A DNA stretch of 64,000 nucleotides from Streptomyces sp. AJS327 (GCF_013450295.1 NZ_SKBR01000002.1:806001-870000), one strand, 5' to 3'. Positions 27,248-39,384 are shown, counted from the first letter of the stretch. Numbers and translations: made by a program. The notes: generated by a model not told the origin, from the letters alone.

Positions 27248-27814
27248 ATGCTGGATTCTTCCGGGGGGTGGGCCCCGGACTCCGGGGGTACCGTCGTCGG
27301 TCCGCTCGACCTCGCCTCGCGCGTGGACGAGGCGCTGAGCGTGCAGGCGGACGCCTTCGGGCTGAGCCCCGAGGAGGTCGGGGTCCGGCGGAACATCGTG
27401 CGCCGCCACGCGTCCGCCCCCGGGGTGCGCGCGCTGGGCGCGACCACCGCGCGGGGGCGGCTGGCCGGGTTCGTCTACGGCATGCCCAACGACCGCGGCC
27501 ACTGGTGGTCCTCGATGGTCCTGCCCAACCTGACCCGGGAGGGGAACGCGGGCTGGCTGGACGACGCCTTCGTGATCACGGAACTCCACGTGCACCCGGA
27601 CTTCCAGCAGCGCGGTATCGGCCGCCATCTGATCACGGCGCTCACCGACGGGGCTCCACACCCGCGCTCACTGCTCTCCGCAGTTGACGAGGAGACCCCG
27701 GCCCGCGCGCTCTACCGCGCGCTCGGCTACCGCGACCTGGCCCGGCGCGTGCACTTCCCGAGCGCGCCCCGGCCGTACGCGGTGATGGGGGCCTGGCTGC
27801 CGCTGCGGCGCTGA
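27248..27814 (+). CDS. GNAT-family N-acetyltransferase
   Basis: Encodes 188 residues. The acetyl-CoA binding block is ITELHVHPDFQQRGIGRHLITAL (QQRGIG loop), and SAVDEETPARALYRALGYRDL completes the fold. The first 45 residues carry ASRVDEALSVQADAFGLSPEEVGVRRNIVRRH, often seen in this subfamily. Substrate is not evident. It precedes proS by 105 bases, where TAGGCT at 27856-27861 may be part of the proS promoter. Confidence 0.82.
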   Translation: MLDSSGGWAPDSGGTVVGPLDLASRVDEALSVQADAFGLSPEEVGVRRNIVRRHASAPGVRALGATTARGRLAGFVYGMPNDRGHWWSSMVLPNLTREGNAGWLDDAFVITELHVHPDFQQRGIGRHLITALTDGAPHPRSLLSAVDEETPARALYRALGYRDLARRVHFPSAPRPYAVMGAWLPLRR

Positions 27815-27919
27815 ACACCTGTGCGGCTCCGGTCCGCGCGGGTCCGCCGGTCGGATAGGCTCGCTCCGCGCGGAATTCCCGCACCGTCCGCCCCTGAACG
27901 GCCCCTCCAGGAGAACCCC

Positions 27920-29632
27920 ATGGCTGCCCGAGTCCAGCGCCTGTCCCGGTCGATGCTGAAGACCCTGCGGGACGACCCGGCCGACGCGGAGACGACGAGC
28001 CACAAACTGCTGGTGCGCGCGGGCTACGTGCGCCGCACCGCCGCGGGGATCTGGAGCTGGCTGCCGCTGGGCAAGCAGGTGCTGGAGAACGTCACCCGGG
28101 TCGTCCGGGAGGAGATGGACGCCATCGGCGGCCAGGAGGTGCTGCTCCCCGCGCTGCTCCCCAAGGAGCCCTACGAGCAGTCGGGCCGGTACGAGGAGTA
28201 CGGCGAACTGCTGTTCCGGCTGCGGGACCGCAAGGGCGGCGAGTACTGCCTCGGCCCGACCCACGAGGAGATCTTCACCCAGGTCGTCAAGGACCAGTGC
28301 GCGTCCTACAAGGACCTGCCGGTGATCCTCTACCAGATCCAGACCAAGTACCGGGACGAGGCGCGTCCCCGCTCCGGCATCCTGCGGGGCCGCGAGTTCG
28401 TCATGAAGGACGCCTACTCCTTCGACGTCTCGGACGCCGGGCTGGCCGACGCGTACGCCCTGCACCGGGCCGCCTACCAGCGGATCTTCGAACGGCTCGG
28501 GCTGGACTACCGCATCGTCTCCGCCGTCTCCGGCGCGATGGGCGGCTCCGCCTCGGAGGAGTTCCTCGCCCCGGCCGCCGCCGGCGAGGACACCTACGTG
28601 CAGTGCCCCTCCTGCGGCTACGCCGCCAACACCGAGGCGTACACGATCACGGTGCCCCCGGTCTCCGGCGACCACCCCCCGGTGGAGGACCTGGACACCC
28701 CGGACACCCCCACCATCGAGACACTGGCCGCGCAGCTGGGCGTGCCCGCCTCGGCGACCCTGAAGAACCTGCTGGTCACGGTGGACGGCGAGATCGTCGC
28801 CGTCGGGGTGCCGGGGGACCGCGAGGTCGACATGGGCAAGCTCAGCGAGCAACTTGCCCCCGCCCAGGTCGAGTTGGTCACCGCCGAGGACTTCGTCGAC
28901 CGTCCCGACCTGGTCCGCGGGTACGTCGGCCCGCAGGGCGGCATGGCCCGGACCGCCTTCCGCTACCTCGCCGACCCCCGCGTCGCCCCCGGTACCGCCT
29001 GGATCACCGGCGCCAACAAGCCCGACACCCACGCGCGGAACGTGGTCTGCGGCCGGGACTTCGAGGTCGACACCTACCTGGATGTGGCCGTGGTGCGGCC
29101 CGGCGACCCCTGCCCCCGGTGCGGGACGGGGATCGAGCTGGACCGGGCGATCGAAATCGGCCATATCTTCCAGCTGGGCCGCAAGTACGCCGACGCCTTC
29201 GAGCTGGACGTGCTGGGCCAGGACGGCAAGCCCGCCCGGGTCACCATGGGCTCCTACGGTGTGGGCGTCTCCCGGGCCGTCGCGGTACTGGCCGAGCAGA
29301 CCGCCGACGAGCAGGGGCTGTGCTGGCCGCGCGAGATCGCTCCGGCCGACGTGCACGTCGTCGCCGCGGGCAAGGCGGCGCAGACCGACCTCGCGCTGGA
29401 GGTGGCCGAGCAACTCGGCGCCGCCGGGGTCCGGGTCATCGTCGACGATCGCGCGGGCGTCTCGCCCGGGGTCAAGTTCACCGACGCCGAGCTGATCGGC
29501 GTCCCGACGATCCTGGTCGTGGGGCGCGGAGCGAAGGACGGCCTGGTCGAGCTGAAGGACCGGCGCACCGGGGAACGCGAGGAACTCGCCGTCGCCGACG
29601 CGCTGAGCAGGCTCACCGCCCGCACCGCCTGA
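27920..29632 (+). CDS. proS: Prolyl-tRNA synthetase, bacterial type with editing domain
   Basis: Encodes 570 residues from ATG 27920, with AGGAG at 27909-27913. Class II motifs are visible: motif 1 around [20 protein letters not shown], motif 2 [23 protein letters not shown], and motif 3 near [18 protein letters not shown]. The inserted editing (YbaK-like) domain lies at about 225-400, between motifs 2 and 3, as expected for the bacterial form. The anticodon-binding domain ends the protein. It charges tRNA-Pro and clears Ala-tRNA-Pro. Confidence 0.97.
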   Translation: MAARVQRLSRSMLKTLRDDPADAETTSHKLLVRAGYVRRTAAGIWSWLPLGKQVLENVTRVVREEMDAIGGQEVLLPALLPKEPYEQSGRYEEYGELLFRLRDRKGGEYCLGPTHEEIFTQVVKDQCASYKDLPVILYQIQTKYRDEARPRSGILRGREFVMKDAYSFDVSDAGLADAYALHRAAYQRIFERLGLDYRIVSAVSGAMGGSASEEFLAPAAAGEDTYVQCPSCGYAANTEAYTITVPPVSGDHPPVEDLDTPDTPTIETLAAQLGVPASATLKNLLVTVDGEIVAVGVPGDREVDMGKLSEQLAPAQVELVTAEDFVDRPDLVRGYVGPQGGMARTAFRYLADPRVAPGTAWITGANKPDTHARNVVCGRDFEVDTYLDVAVVRPGDPCPRCGTGIELDRAIEIGHIFQLGRKYADAFELDVLGQDGKPARVTMGSYGVGVSRAVAVLAEQTADEQGLCWPREIAPADVHVVAAGKAAQTDLALEVAEQLGAAGVRVIVDDRAGVSPGVKFTDAELIGVPTILVVGRGAKDGLVELKDRRTGEREELAVADALSRLTARTA

Positions 29633-29645
29633 ACCGCGTGGGCGA

Positions 29646-29697
29646 GCCGCGGCCAGTGACCGCCGCCCGGCCCGGAACCGTCCGGGCTGGCCGCGGC
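29646..29697. terminator. Bidirectional hairpin between proS and the kinase-like gene
   Basis: GCCGCGGCCAG at 29646-29656 pairs with CTGGCCGCGGC at 29687-29697. It sits between convergent stop codons. Confidence 0.65.
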
Positions 29698-29718
29698 GGC
29701 CGCTCCGGGCCACCGCGC

Positions 29719-30735
29719 TCACAGCCAGGTGGCGAACTCCAGCAGGGTGCCGCCGTCCGCCGGCTGGCCACTGGCGAGATGCCGCACCCCGGACTCCACC
29801 GCGCGGTACACCGACCAGTCGCGCAGCCGGTCCCGGTCCAGGTCGAGGGAGTCGGCCAGCCGCCGCACCCGGCGGCGGGCCGCGGCCGGGGCGCCGGACG
29901 ACCCCACCAGGTCGTGCAGCCGGTCCCGGACCAGCCGCGCGAGATCGTAGGCGGGTTCACCGACGACCGGATCGGGTCCCACCACCAGCCAGGGCGCGCG
30001 CTCCGCGTCCGAGGAGAGCACCGTGCCCTGCCGGAAGTCGCCGTGCAGCAGCACCCCCTCCGGCGCGCTGTCCAGCAGCCCGTCCCGCAGCTCCAGCGCC
30101 TGCCGCACCAGTGCGTCCGCCTCCTCGGGGACGTGCGCGCGCAGCACCGCCACCTCGGCGCCAGTGCGTTCAGCCACCGTCGGGAACATCCGGTCCGCGG
30201 TGTCCTCGACGTCCGCGGTGTTCCCGGCGTTTGCTGCGTTCGTCCCGTCCACCGGGGTGGCGGGGGCCGCCGGGTCCGGCCGTACCCAGAGCCGCATCAC
30301 CGCGGAGACCGCCTCCAGCACCGCCTTCGCCTCCGGCAGCGACCGCAGCGAGACCTCGCAGTGCAGCCGCTCCAGCAGCAGCGCCCCGTCCGCCGGCTCG
30401 GCGCGCAGCAGCCGCACCGCGCCGAGGCCGTTCCAGCGGGTCAGGGCCCCGGCCTCGCGCCGCGCGCGCCGCTCGGGAGGCGCCCCGGCCGGTCCGAGCA
30501 GCTTCAGTGCCGCCGGGGTTCCGTCGGCCTGCCGCACCAGCACCACCAGACTGCTCCGCCCGCCGGGCGAGACGATCCGCTCCGGGGTGAGGTCCCACCG
30601 CTCCAGCCGCCGGGTGAGCAGCCCCGGCAGCGCGGCGAGCCAGTCCGCCGACGTGGCGGTGATCCGTGGGTCGGGGTGGCGCTCCAGGGCGTCGACGAGC
30701 CGCCGGGGCGGCTCGGGTGGCAGCGCGAAAGCCAT
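29719..30735 (-). CDS. Aminoglycoside phosphotransferase-like kinase (APH fold)
   Basis: Encodes 338 residues with an APH-type fold: a nucleotide-site Lys in ALKLL (K78), a Brenner-like loop HGDFRQGTVL (231-240) and a metal-binding Asp255 in GPDPVVGEPAYDLARLVRD. In active relatives the loop reads HGDxxxxN; here the Asn position is Thr238. It resembles the aminoglycoside/hydroxyurea kinase group (APH(6)/hur). I cannot tell whether it confers resistance or acts on a metabolite. A poorly conserved acidic segment with NAANAGNTADVEDTADR lies at about 167-182. It is convergent with proS. Confidence 0.78.
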   Translation of the reverse strand: MAFALPPEPPRRLVDALERHPDPRITATSADWLAALPGLLTRRLERWDLTPERIVSPGGRSSLVVLVRQADGTPAALKLLGPAGAPPERRARREAGALTRWNGLGAVRLLRAEPADGALLLERLHCEVSLRSLPEAKAVLEAVSAVMRLWVRPDPAAPATPVDGTNAANAGNTADVEDTADRMFPTVAERTGAEVAVLRAHVPEEADALVRQALELRDGLLDSAPEGVLLHGDFRQGTVLSSDAERAPWLVVGPDPVVGEPAYDLARLVRDRLHDLVGSSGAPAAARRRVRRLADSLDLDRDRLRDWSVYRAVESGVRHLASGQPADGGTLLEFATWL

Positions 30736-30816
30736 ACGTGAGCTGTGCCTTTCCGGGCGGGGACGGTTCTGGCGGAACGCTCGGCAGGCACGCGCGCCCC
30801 TCGGCGGCGCCCGGCG

Positions 30817-31320
30817 TCACAGCCTGCCGTGACCACCGCTTGCCGCGCCCGCCCCGGGGTCCGGCGTCCCGGGCGACCCCCCGGAGGGTGGTTCCGAGGG
30901 GGTGGACGCGCGTTCGGCGAGCCCAGGGAAGGCTACGCCGCCCCCTCTCCAGCGCGCCGACCGGATGGCCGCTTCCCGCAGCGCCGCCGCCGCGTCCCGC
31001 CGCCGCCCACCGGTGGTGGCCCGGACGAGGTCGGCGTAGGCGCCCGCCAGCCGGTCCTCCAGCTCAGCGGCGAGCCGCACCGCCGCCTCGCCGTCCGGCA
31101 CCGGGAACGGCAGGGCGTAGGCCGCCGCCGCGGGCCGGGGGGTGCCGCCCAGCTCCCGGACCCGGCGCTGGAGCGTGTCCCGGCGGGCCCGGTGACTGTC
31201 GTACGCCTCCCGCACCTCGTCCCGGCGACCCCGCTCGATCTTGCCCCCGACCACGCCGTAGCCGTACAGCACGGCGTGTTCGGCGGCGAGCGCCGCCCGC
31301 ACCGCCGGGAGTTCCCTCAT
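30817..31320 (-). CDS. DUF4439 ferritin-like protein
   Basis: Encodes 167 residues from ATG 31320 with an AAAGGA site about 6 bases upstream. The first 125 residues are helical: ALAAEHAVLYGYGVVGG, SHRARRDTLQRRV, AVRLAAELEDRLAGAYADLVRAT. These match DUF4439, a four-helix ferritin-like domain without an assigned function. The C-terminal 40 residues are Gly/Pro/Ser-rich. Its ATG overlaps the stop of the upstream lipoprotein gene (ATGA), so the two are co-translated and may act together. Confidence 0.82.
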   Translation of the reverse strand: MRELPAVRAALAAEHAVLYGYGVVGGKIERGRRDEVREAYDSHRARRDTLQRRVRELGGTPRPAAAAYALPFPVPDGEAAVRLAAELEDRLAGAYADLVRATTGGRRRDAAAALREAAIRSARWRGGGVAFPGLAERASTPSEPPSGGSPGTPDPGAGAASGGHGRL

Positions 31321-31871
31321 GCCGCGTCCTTTCCGAGCAGGTAGACGTGGGTGGCTCCGGCGGCCGCCAGCGAGGCGAGCAGCCGGGCCAGTTCGGGCGG
31401 GGCGGTGGCGAGCGCGGCGGTGCGGCGGTCGGCGGCCCGCCGCTCGGCGCTGGCCAGCGCCCTCAGCGCGTCCGCCCGGTCGCCGGGCACCTCGCGGGAC
31501 CGGGCGGCGGGTCCGGCGCCGGGCTCCCCGTCCCCGCCCCGGCTGGTGGGGGAGGGGCTGGATGACTCGTGGCCCGGGGTGCCACCGCGCAGCACCCTGG
31601 CGTGCTGGGCCACCGTGCGGCGCAGCGGCCGGAGCCGGTCGGCGAGCCCCTCGTGCGCCGCGATCGTCGACTCGTAGCTGGCCAGCAACCGTTCGCTCCG
31701 CCGGGCTTCGGCCGTCCGCAACTCCCGTGCCGCGGCGGCCCGTTCGGAGTCCTCGGTGTCCCCGCCCGAGCAGCCGCTGACGACCGCGGCACCGGCGGCG
31801 GCGCCGAGCGCGCCGGTGAGCAGGGACCGCCTGGGGGGCCGCGCGGTCGCCGGGGACGGCGTGAGGGACAT
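31317..31871 (-). CDS. Tat-type lipoprotein of unknown function
   Basis: Encodes 184 residues. RRSLLTGALGAAAGAAVVSGC combines a twin-arginine motif with a lipobox (VSGC), so it should be exported and lipid-anchored. The mature part is helical and Arg/Ala/Glu-rich, with ARELRTAEARRSERLLASYESTI and ALASAERRAADRRTAAL, and a Ser/Gly/Pro linker between. A final THVYLLGKDAA closes it. It overlaps the DUF4439 gene, with which it probably forms a pair. GGGAG lies 7 bases upstream of the start. Confidence 0.8.
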   Translation of the reverse strand: MSLTPSPATARPPRRSLLTGALGAAAGAAVVSGCSGGDTEDSERAAAARELRTAEARRSERLLASYESTIAAHEGLADRLRPLRRTVAQHARVLRGGTPGHESSSPSPTSRGGDGEPGAGPAARSREVPGDRADALRALASAERRAADRRTAALATAPPELARLLASLAAAGATHVYLLGKDAA

Positions 31872-32080
31872 GAGGGACTCCCTGAGCGTGAGCGTGGCCG
31901 AAGAGGGTCGGCGGACGGCGGGCCCGTACGGCACTCCGCCGGGGCGCCGTCGCGTGGCGCCGCCCGCGAGCGTAACCGCGCCCGGCGGCGAGTGGATCAC
32001 GGGCCGCCCGGCCCGGCCCCATGCGTACCCGGACGTCCCACACCTCCCCCCGTCTGGTCGGCGTAACCGGTGACAGGCGC

Positions 32081-32086
32081 TAGGCT
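32081..32086 (+). promoter_or_regulatory. Candidate -10 box upstream of rimP
   Basis: TAGGCT lies about 68 bases before the rimP ATG. No good -35 box is apparent; included as a weak candidate for the nusA-infB operon promoter. Confidence 0.3.
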
Positions 32087-32153
32087 GGGCGCGACACGCG
32101 ACTGTCACATGGCCTCTACCCACAACAGCACACGCGGCCGAGGAGTCACCCGG

Positions 32154-32702
32154 ATGAGCACCACCCAGAGCGAGCGGCTGCGCGAACTGCTGGAGCCGTA
32201 CGTGGACAGGAGGGGCCTCGATCTGGAGGAGATCGAGGTGACGCCGGCCGGGAAGCGGCGCGTCCTGCGGGTGACCGTCGACTCCGACGAGGGCGTCGAG
32301 CTGGACACCTGCGCCGAGTTGAGCCGCGAGCTGTCCGAGGCCCTGGACGAGGCCGACGCCATGGGCACCTCCCCGTACGTCCTGGAGGTCAGCTCCCCGG
32401 GCGCCGAGCGCCCGCTCACCGAGCCGAGGCACTACCGCCGCGCGCGGGGGCGGCTGGTCCGGGCCCGGCTGACGGAGGGCGCCGGAGGCGGCGAGCTGAC
32501 CGCGCGGATCGTCGGTGTGGACGACGAGGGCGTGGACCTGGAGGTGCCCGGCGTGAAGGGGCGCAAGCCCACCGCCCGTCGGCTCGCCTTCGGCGAGATC
32601 GCCGCGGCGCGCGTGGAGATCGAGTTCAACCGCAAGGCCGCTGAGAACAAGGCGCAGCACGGGTCCGCGGCCACCGCTCAGGAGAGTCAGGAGGAGGCGT
32701 AG
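32154..32702 (+). CDS. rimP: Ribosome maturation factor RimP
   Basis: Encodes 182 residues from ATG 32154, with GAGGAG upstream. The N-terminal domain shows [27 protein letters not shown], then [41 protein letters not shown], which is diagnostic. A C-terminal SH3-like domain and an acidic tail follow. It assists 30S subunit assembly. It opens the conserved rimP-nusA-ylxR-infB block; nusA starts two bases after the stop codon. Confidence 0.95.
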   Translation: MSTTQSERLRELLEPYVDRRGLDLEEIEVTPAGKRRVLRVTVDSDEGVELDTCAELSRELSEALDEADAMGTSPYVLEVSSPGAERPLTEPRHYRRARGRLVRARLTEGAGGGELTARIVGVDDEGVDLEVPGVKGRKPTARRLAFGEIAAARVEIEFNRKAAENKAQHGSAATAQESQEEA

Positions 32703-32704
32703 CC

Positions 32705-33772
32705 GTGGACATCGACATGAGTGCCCTGCGCGGGCTGGTGAGGGAGAAGGAGATCTCGCTCGACCTGCTGGTCGAGGCGATCGAGTCGGCCCTCCTCATC
32801 GCGTACCACCGCAGTGAGGCGTCCGGCGGTTCCGCGGAGGCGGGACGGCGCAGGGAAGCCCGCGTGGAGCTGAATCAGCAGACCGGCCACGTGACGGTCT
32901 GGGCCAAGGAGAGCCCGGACGAGATCGCGGAGGGCGCGGAGCCCCGGGAGTACGACGACACCCCGTCCGGTTTCGGCCGGATCGCGGCGACCACCGCGAA
33001 GCAGGTGATCCTCCAGCGGCTGCGGGACGCCGAGGAGGAGGTCACCCTCGGCGAGTACGCCGGGCGCGAGGGCGACGTCGTCAACGGCGTCGTTCAGCAG
33101 GGCAAGGACCCCAAGAGCGTGCTGGTGGACATCGGCAAGCTGGAGGCCGTGCTCCCCCCGCAGGAACAGGTGCCGGGGGAGAACTACGCGCACGGCACCC
33201 GGCTGCGCACGTACGTCGTGCGGGTCGCGAAGGGGGTGCGGGGGCCGTCGGTGACGCTCTCGCGTACCCACCCGAACCTTGTGCGGAAGCTCTTCGAGCT
33301 GGAGGTTCCGGAGATCTCGGACGGCTCGGTGGAGATCGCCGCGATCGCCCGCGAGGCCGGGCACCGCACCAAGATCGCGGTTCGGTCGACCCGGTCCGGG
33401 CTGAACGCGAAGGGCGCCTGCATCGGCCCGATGGGCGGCCGGGTGCGGAACGTCATGGCCGAGCTGCACGGCGAGAAGATCGACATCGTGGACTGGTCGG
33501 ACGATCCGGCGGAGCTGGTGGCCAACGCCCTCTCCCCGGCCCGGGTGAGCGAGGTGGAGGTGCTGGACCTCGCCAGCCGCTCGGCCCGGGTCACTGTCCC
33601 CGATTACCAGCTGTCGCTGGCGATCGGCAAGGAGGGGCAGAACGCCCGCCTCGCCGCCCGCCTCACGGGCTGGCGCATCGACATTCGGCCGGATACCACC
33701 GACGGTGGAGCCGCGGGGGGCGGCTCGACGGCGCCCGGGGGCGCTCCGGGACGGGGTTCGGGGCAGGGCTGA
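32705..33772 (+). CDS. nusA: Transcription termination/antitermination protein NusA
   Basis: Encodes 355 residues from GTG 32705, with GGAGGAGG in the rimP 3' end. The N-terminal RNA-polymerase domain begins [29 protein letters not shown]. An S1 domain with [25 protein letters not shown] follows, then two KH domains with GMGGRVRN-type (here GPMGGRVRN) and [18 protein letters not shown]. The C-terminal acidic repeats of E. coli NusA are absent, as usual in actinobacteria. It modulates pausing and termination. Confidence 0.96.
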   Translation: MDIDMSALRGLVREKEISLDLLVEAIESALLIAYHRSEASGGSAEAGRRREARVELNQQTGHVTVWAKESPDEIAEGAEPREYDDTPSGFGRIAATTAKQVILQRLRDAEEEVTLGEYAGREGDVVNGVVQQGKDPKSVLVDIGKLEAVLPPQEQVPGENYAHGTRLRTYVVRVAKGVRGPSVTLSRTHPNLVRKLFELEVPEISDGSVEIAAIAREAGHRTKIAVRSTRSGLNAKGACIGPMGGRVRNVMAELHGEKIDIVDWSDDPAELVANALSPARVSEVEVLDLASRSARVTVPDYQLSLAIGKEGQNARLAARLTGWRIDIRPDTTDGGAAGGGSTAPGGAPGRGSGQG

Positions 33773-33833
33773 ATCAGTGCGCCGCCCGTGACCCCCAAGG
33801 GATCCGGGTGGTGTGGGGAGGTAGACTTAGCGA

Positions 33834-34139
33834 GTGTCTGGCCGGACGCGTGAGCGAGCATGCCCGGAACGCACCTGTGTGGGGTGCCGAGGGCGTTCAG
33901 GCAAGCGTGACCTGCTGCGTGTGGTGCTGGTCGAGGGGCGCTGCGTCCCGGATCAGCGCGGTACGCTGCCCGGTCGGGGCGCTTATGTACACCCTGTGAC
34001 GACCTGCCTTGAGCTGGCCCTTCGTCGCCGGGGGTTCAACCGGGCCTTCCGGGTCCCGGGGCCGTTCGACACCGTGGAGCTGCACGCACTGGTCACACAG
34101 TCCAGCACGGCGGCACAGAACGGCACGGCAGCACCGTAA
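33834..34139 (+). CDS. YlxR family RNA-binding protein (DUF448)
   Basis: Encodes 101 residues from GTG 33834. The CVGCR motif in PERTCVGCRGRSGKRDLLRVV and the RGAYVHP and CLELALRRRGFNRAFR blocks identify YlxR. Members bind RNA and have been linked to RNase P regulation. TAGACT at 33822-33827 may be a -10 box very close to the start, with GGGGAGG at 33816-33821 as an alternative ribosome site. It sits between nusA and infB as in most bacteria. Confidence 0.92.
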   Translation: MSGRTRERACPERTCVGCRGRSGKRDLLRVVLVEGRCVPDQRGTLPGRGAYVHPVTTCLELALRRRGFNRAFRVPGPFDTVELHALVTQSSTAAQNGTAAP

Positions 34140-34145
34140 GAACAG

Positions 34146-34165
34146 CCCGCGCGAATCCGCGCGGG
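34146..34165 (+). terminator. Small hairpin in the ylxR-infB gap
   Basis: CCCGCGCG at 34146-34153 pairs with CGCGCGGG at 34158-34165 around a 4-base loop. It may be a partial terminator or attenuator; no U-tract follows. Confidence 0.5.
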
Positions 34166-34202
34166 TCAGGTACCTCGCGAGTTGGAAGTAGGTCGAGATT
34201 GC

Positions 34203-34235
34203 GATGAGCACTCGATGAGTACGCGATGAGTACGC
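34203..34235 (+). repeat. Three 11-bp tandem repeats before infB
   Basis: Units GATGAGCACTC (34203-34213), GATGAGTACGC (34214-34224) and GATGAGTACGC (34225-34235). The last two are identical. Each holds an ATG. Confidence 0.85.
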
Positions 34236-34249
34236 CCATGCATAAGTAG
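34204..34249 (+). promoter_or_regulatory. Three overlapping minicistrons in the infB leader
   Basis: Reading frames 34204-34218 (MSTR), 34215-34229 (MSTR) and 34226-34249 (MSTPMHK) are chained by ATGA-type overlaps, each start lying inside the previous stop. GGAAGTAGG at 34184-34192 could serve as a ribosome site for the first. They end 40 bases before the infB GTG. They may regulate IF-2 synthesis by reinitiation, but this is inference. Confidence 0.5.
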
Positions 34250-34289
34250 CGAAGGTCCGGCGGACGATCCCCGGGCCGTAAGGAGCGAA

Positions 34290-37388
<3,099 letters not shown>

Positions 37389-37407
37389 CGCCGCCGGTAC
37401 CACGGAA

Positions 37408-37472
37408 GGGGCCGGTCGACGGAACCCCGGCGCGCCCGAGCGGCGCGGTGGGAAACTCCGTCGATCGGCCCC
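37408..37472 (+). terminator. 16-bp stem-loop after infB
   Basis: GGGGCCGGTCGACGGA at 37408-37423 pairs with TCCGTCGATCGGCCCC at 37457-37472 with one G-T wobble and further pairing inside. It could end or attenuate the operon before the DUF503 gene. Confidence 0.7.
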
Positions 37473-37566
37473 GGCCGTCGCGTGTACGGTGCGCTCGCGT
37501 GACCGGTGTTCCGGCCGCGCGGACCGTCCGTATCCAAGGCCCCACGGGTGGCTGTACCCGCACCAC

Positions 37567-37863
37567 ATGTACGTAGGGACACTCTCCTTCGACCTGCTTC
37601 TCGGCGACGTACGGTCGCTCAAGGAGAAGCGCTCCGTCGTCCGGCCGATCGTCGCCGAACTGCGCCGCACCTTCGCGGCCAGCGCGGCGGAGACCGGTAG
37701 CCAGGACCTCTACCGGCGGGCCACCGTCGGGTTCGCGGTGGTCTCGGGGGACGCGGGGCACCTCACGGAGATACTGGACCGCTGCGAACGCCTGACGGCC
37801 GCGCGGCCCGAGGTGGAGCTGCTGTCGGTACGCCGGCGCATCCACCGTGACGATGACGAATGA
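37567..37863 (+). CDS. DUF503 family protein (YlxP)
   Basis: Encodes 98 residues from ATG 37567. The DUF503 signature DVRSLKEKRSVVRPIVAELRR and the later ATVGFAVVSGD and ILDRCERL segments are clear. YlxP proteins are small ferredoxin-fold proteins near rbfA in many Gram-positive genomes and have been proposed to bind RNA or ribosomal subunits. No strong ribosome site precedes the ATG. The stop overlaps an ATG of the rbfA frame. Confidence 0.92.
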   Translation: MYVGTLSFDLLLGDVRSLKEKRSVVRPIVAELRRTFAASAAETGSQDLYRRATVGFAVVSGDAGHLTEILDRCERLTAARPEVELLSVRRRIHRDDDE

Positions 37864-37880
37864 GCAAGGAGACCTCACCA

Positions 37881-38408
37881 GTGGCCGACAATGCGCGGGC
37901 GAAGCGGCTGGCGGACCTCATCCGCGAGGTGGTCGCGGAGAAGCTGCACCGGGGGATCAAGGATCCGCGGCTCGGCACGCACGTGACCGTCACGGACACC
38001 AGGGTGACCGGGGACCTCAGGGAGGCCACGGTCTTCTACACGGTCTACGGGGACGACGAGGACCGCGCCGCGGCGGCGGCCGGGCTGGAGAGCGCCAAGG
38101 GCGTCCTCCGCTCGGCGGTCGGGGCGGCGGCGGGGATCAAGCACACCCCGAGCCTCACCTTCGTGCCCGACGCGCTCCCCGAGAACGCCAAGACCATCGA
38201 CGATCTCCTGGCCCGTGCCCGCGCCTCGGACGAGGAGGTCCGCAAGACCTCCTCCGGCGCGGCGTACGCGGGTGAGGCCGACCCGTACCGCAAGCCGGGC
38301 GAGGGCGCCGAGAACTCCACGGACAGCGCGGAGCACACGGAGCACACGGAGAAGGGGGCCCCCGGGGGCCCGGAGGGCGCCGGGCGCGGCGAGGGCGGGG
38401 ACGTCTGA
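37881..38408 (+). CDS. rbfA: Ribosome-binding factor A
   Basis: Encodes 175 residues from GTG 37881 with AAGGAG at 37866-37871. The alternative ATG at 37860 overlaps the DUF503 stop and would add seven residues; homologues as I recall them begin at ADNARAKRLADLI, favouring the GTG. The KH-like core has IKDPRLGTHVTVTDTRVTGDL and ATVFYTVYGDDEDR. It binds the 16S 5' helix during late 30S assembly. The C-terminal 55 residues are acidic, Glu/Thr/Gly-rich and disordered. Confidence 0.94.
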   Translation: MADNARAKRLADLIREVVAEKLHRGIKDPRLGTHVTVTDTRVTGDLREATVFYTVYGDDEDRAAAAAGLESAKGVLRSAVGAAAGIKHTPSLTFVPDALPENAKTIDDLLARARASDEEVRKTSSGAAYAGEADPYRKPGEGAENSTDSAEHTEHTEKGAPGGPEGAGRGEGGDV

Positions 38409-38412
38409 GGCC

Positions 38413-39384
38413 GTGGCACGGAAGAAGGACACCGATCCCGGCGGGCTCGTCATCGTCGACAAGCCCGCCGGGTTCACCTCACACGACGTGGTCGCCAAGG
38501 CGCGCGGGCTCGCGCGCACCCGCCGGGTGGGCCACGCCGGAACACTCGACCCGATGGCGACGGGCGTGCTGGTGCTGGGCGTTGGCAAGGCGACCCGGCT
38601 GCTCGGCTACCTCGCGCTGACCGAGAAGGAGTACGTCGCGACCGTCCGGCTCGGGGAGTCGACGGTCACCGACGACGCCGAGGGGGAGCGGACCGCCGCC
38701 CCCGGCGCCGCCGGGCTGTCCCGGGCCGCGGTCGAGGCGGCGGTGGCGGGGCTCACCGGGGAGATTCTCCAGGTCCCCTCCGCGGTCAGCGCCGTCAAGG
38801 TGGACGGCAAGCGGGCCTACAAACGGGTGCGGGAGGGCGAGGACGTCCAGCTCGCGCCCCGTCCGGTCACCGTCTCCTCGTTCGCCGTGCACGACCTGCG
38901 GGAGGCGCGGGCCGAGGACGGCACGCCCGTCACCGACGTGCTGGTCTCCGTGGTCTGCTCCTCGGGCACCTATGTGCGGGCGCTCGCCCGCGACCTGGGC
39001 GCGGCGCTGGGCGGCGCGGGGCATCTGACGGCGCTGCGCCGCACCCGCGTCGGCCCGTACGGGCTGGGCGAGGCGCGCACGCTGGAGGAGTTGCAGCGTG
39101 AGGTGGACGAGGCCCGGCAGGCCGCGGCCGAGGAGGGCGCGGAGGCGTCCCGTCCGCTGACGCTGCTGCCGCTGGACGAGGCGGCGGCCTCGGCGTTCCC
39201 GCGCTGGACGGTCGACGCCGAGGGGGCGCGGCTGCTGGGGAACGGGGCGCGGCTCAGGATGCCGGGCTCGGTGAGCGGCCAGGCCGGGGGCGCCCCGGTC
39301 GCGGTGTTCGGCCCGGAGCGGGGGCTGATCGCGCTCGTCGAGGAGCACGAGGGGCGCTCGAAGAGCCTCGCCGTCTTCGTCTGA
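38413..39384 (+). CDS. truB: tRNA pseudouridine(55) synthase TruB
   Basis: Encodes 323 residues from GTG 38413, four bases after the rbfA stop. The catalytic block is RVGHAGTLDPMATGVL, with Asp in TLDP. KEYVATVRLG, AVKVDGKRAYKR and SSGTYVRALARDLG follow in family order, and a PUA-like C-terminus ends the protein. It makes pseudouridine 55 in the T-loop of tRNAs. Part of the conserved rbfA-truB-ribF group. Confidence 0.96.
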   Translation: MARKKDTDPGGLVIVDKPAGFTSHDVVAKARGLARTRRVGHAGTLDPMATGVLVLGVGKATRLLGYLALTEKEYVATVRLGESTVTDDAEGERTAAPGAAGLSRAAVEAAVAGLTGEILQVPSAVSAVKVDGKRAYKRVREGEDVQLAPRPVTVSSFAVHDLREARAEDGTPVTDVLVSVVCSSGTYVRALARDLGAALGGAGHLTALRRTRVGPYGLGEARTLEELQREVDEARQAAAEEGAEASRPLTLLPLDEAAASAFPRWTVDAEGARLLGNGARLRMPGSVSGQAGGAPVAVFGPERGLIALVEEHEGRSKSLAVFV

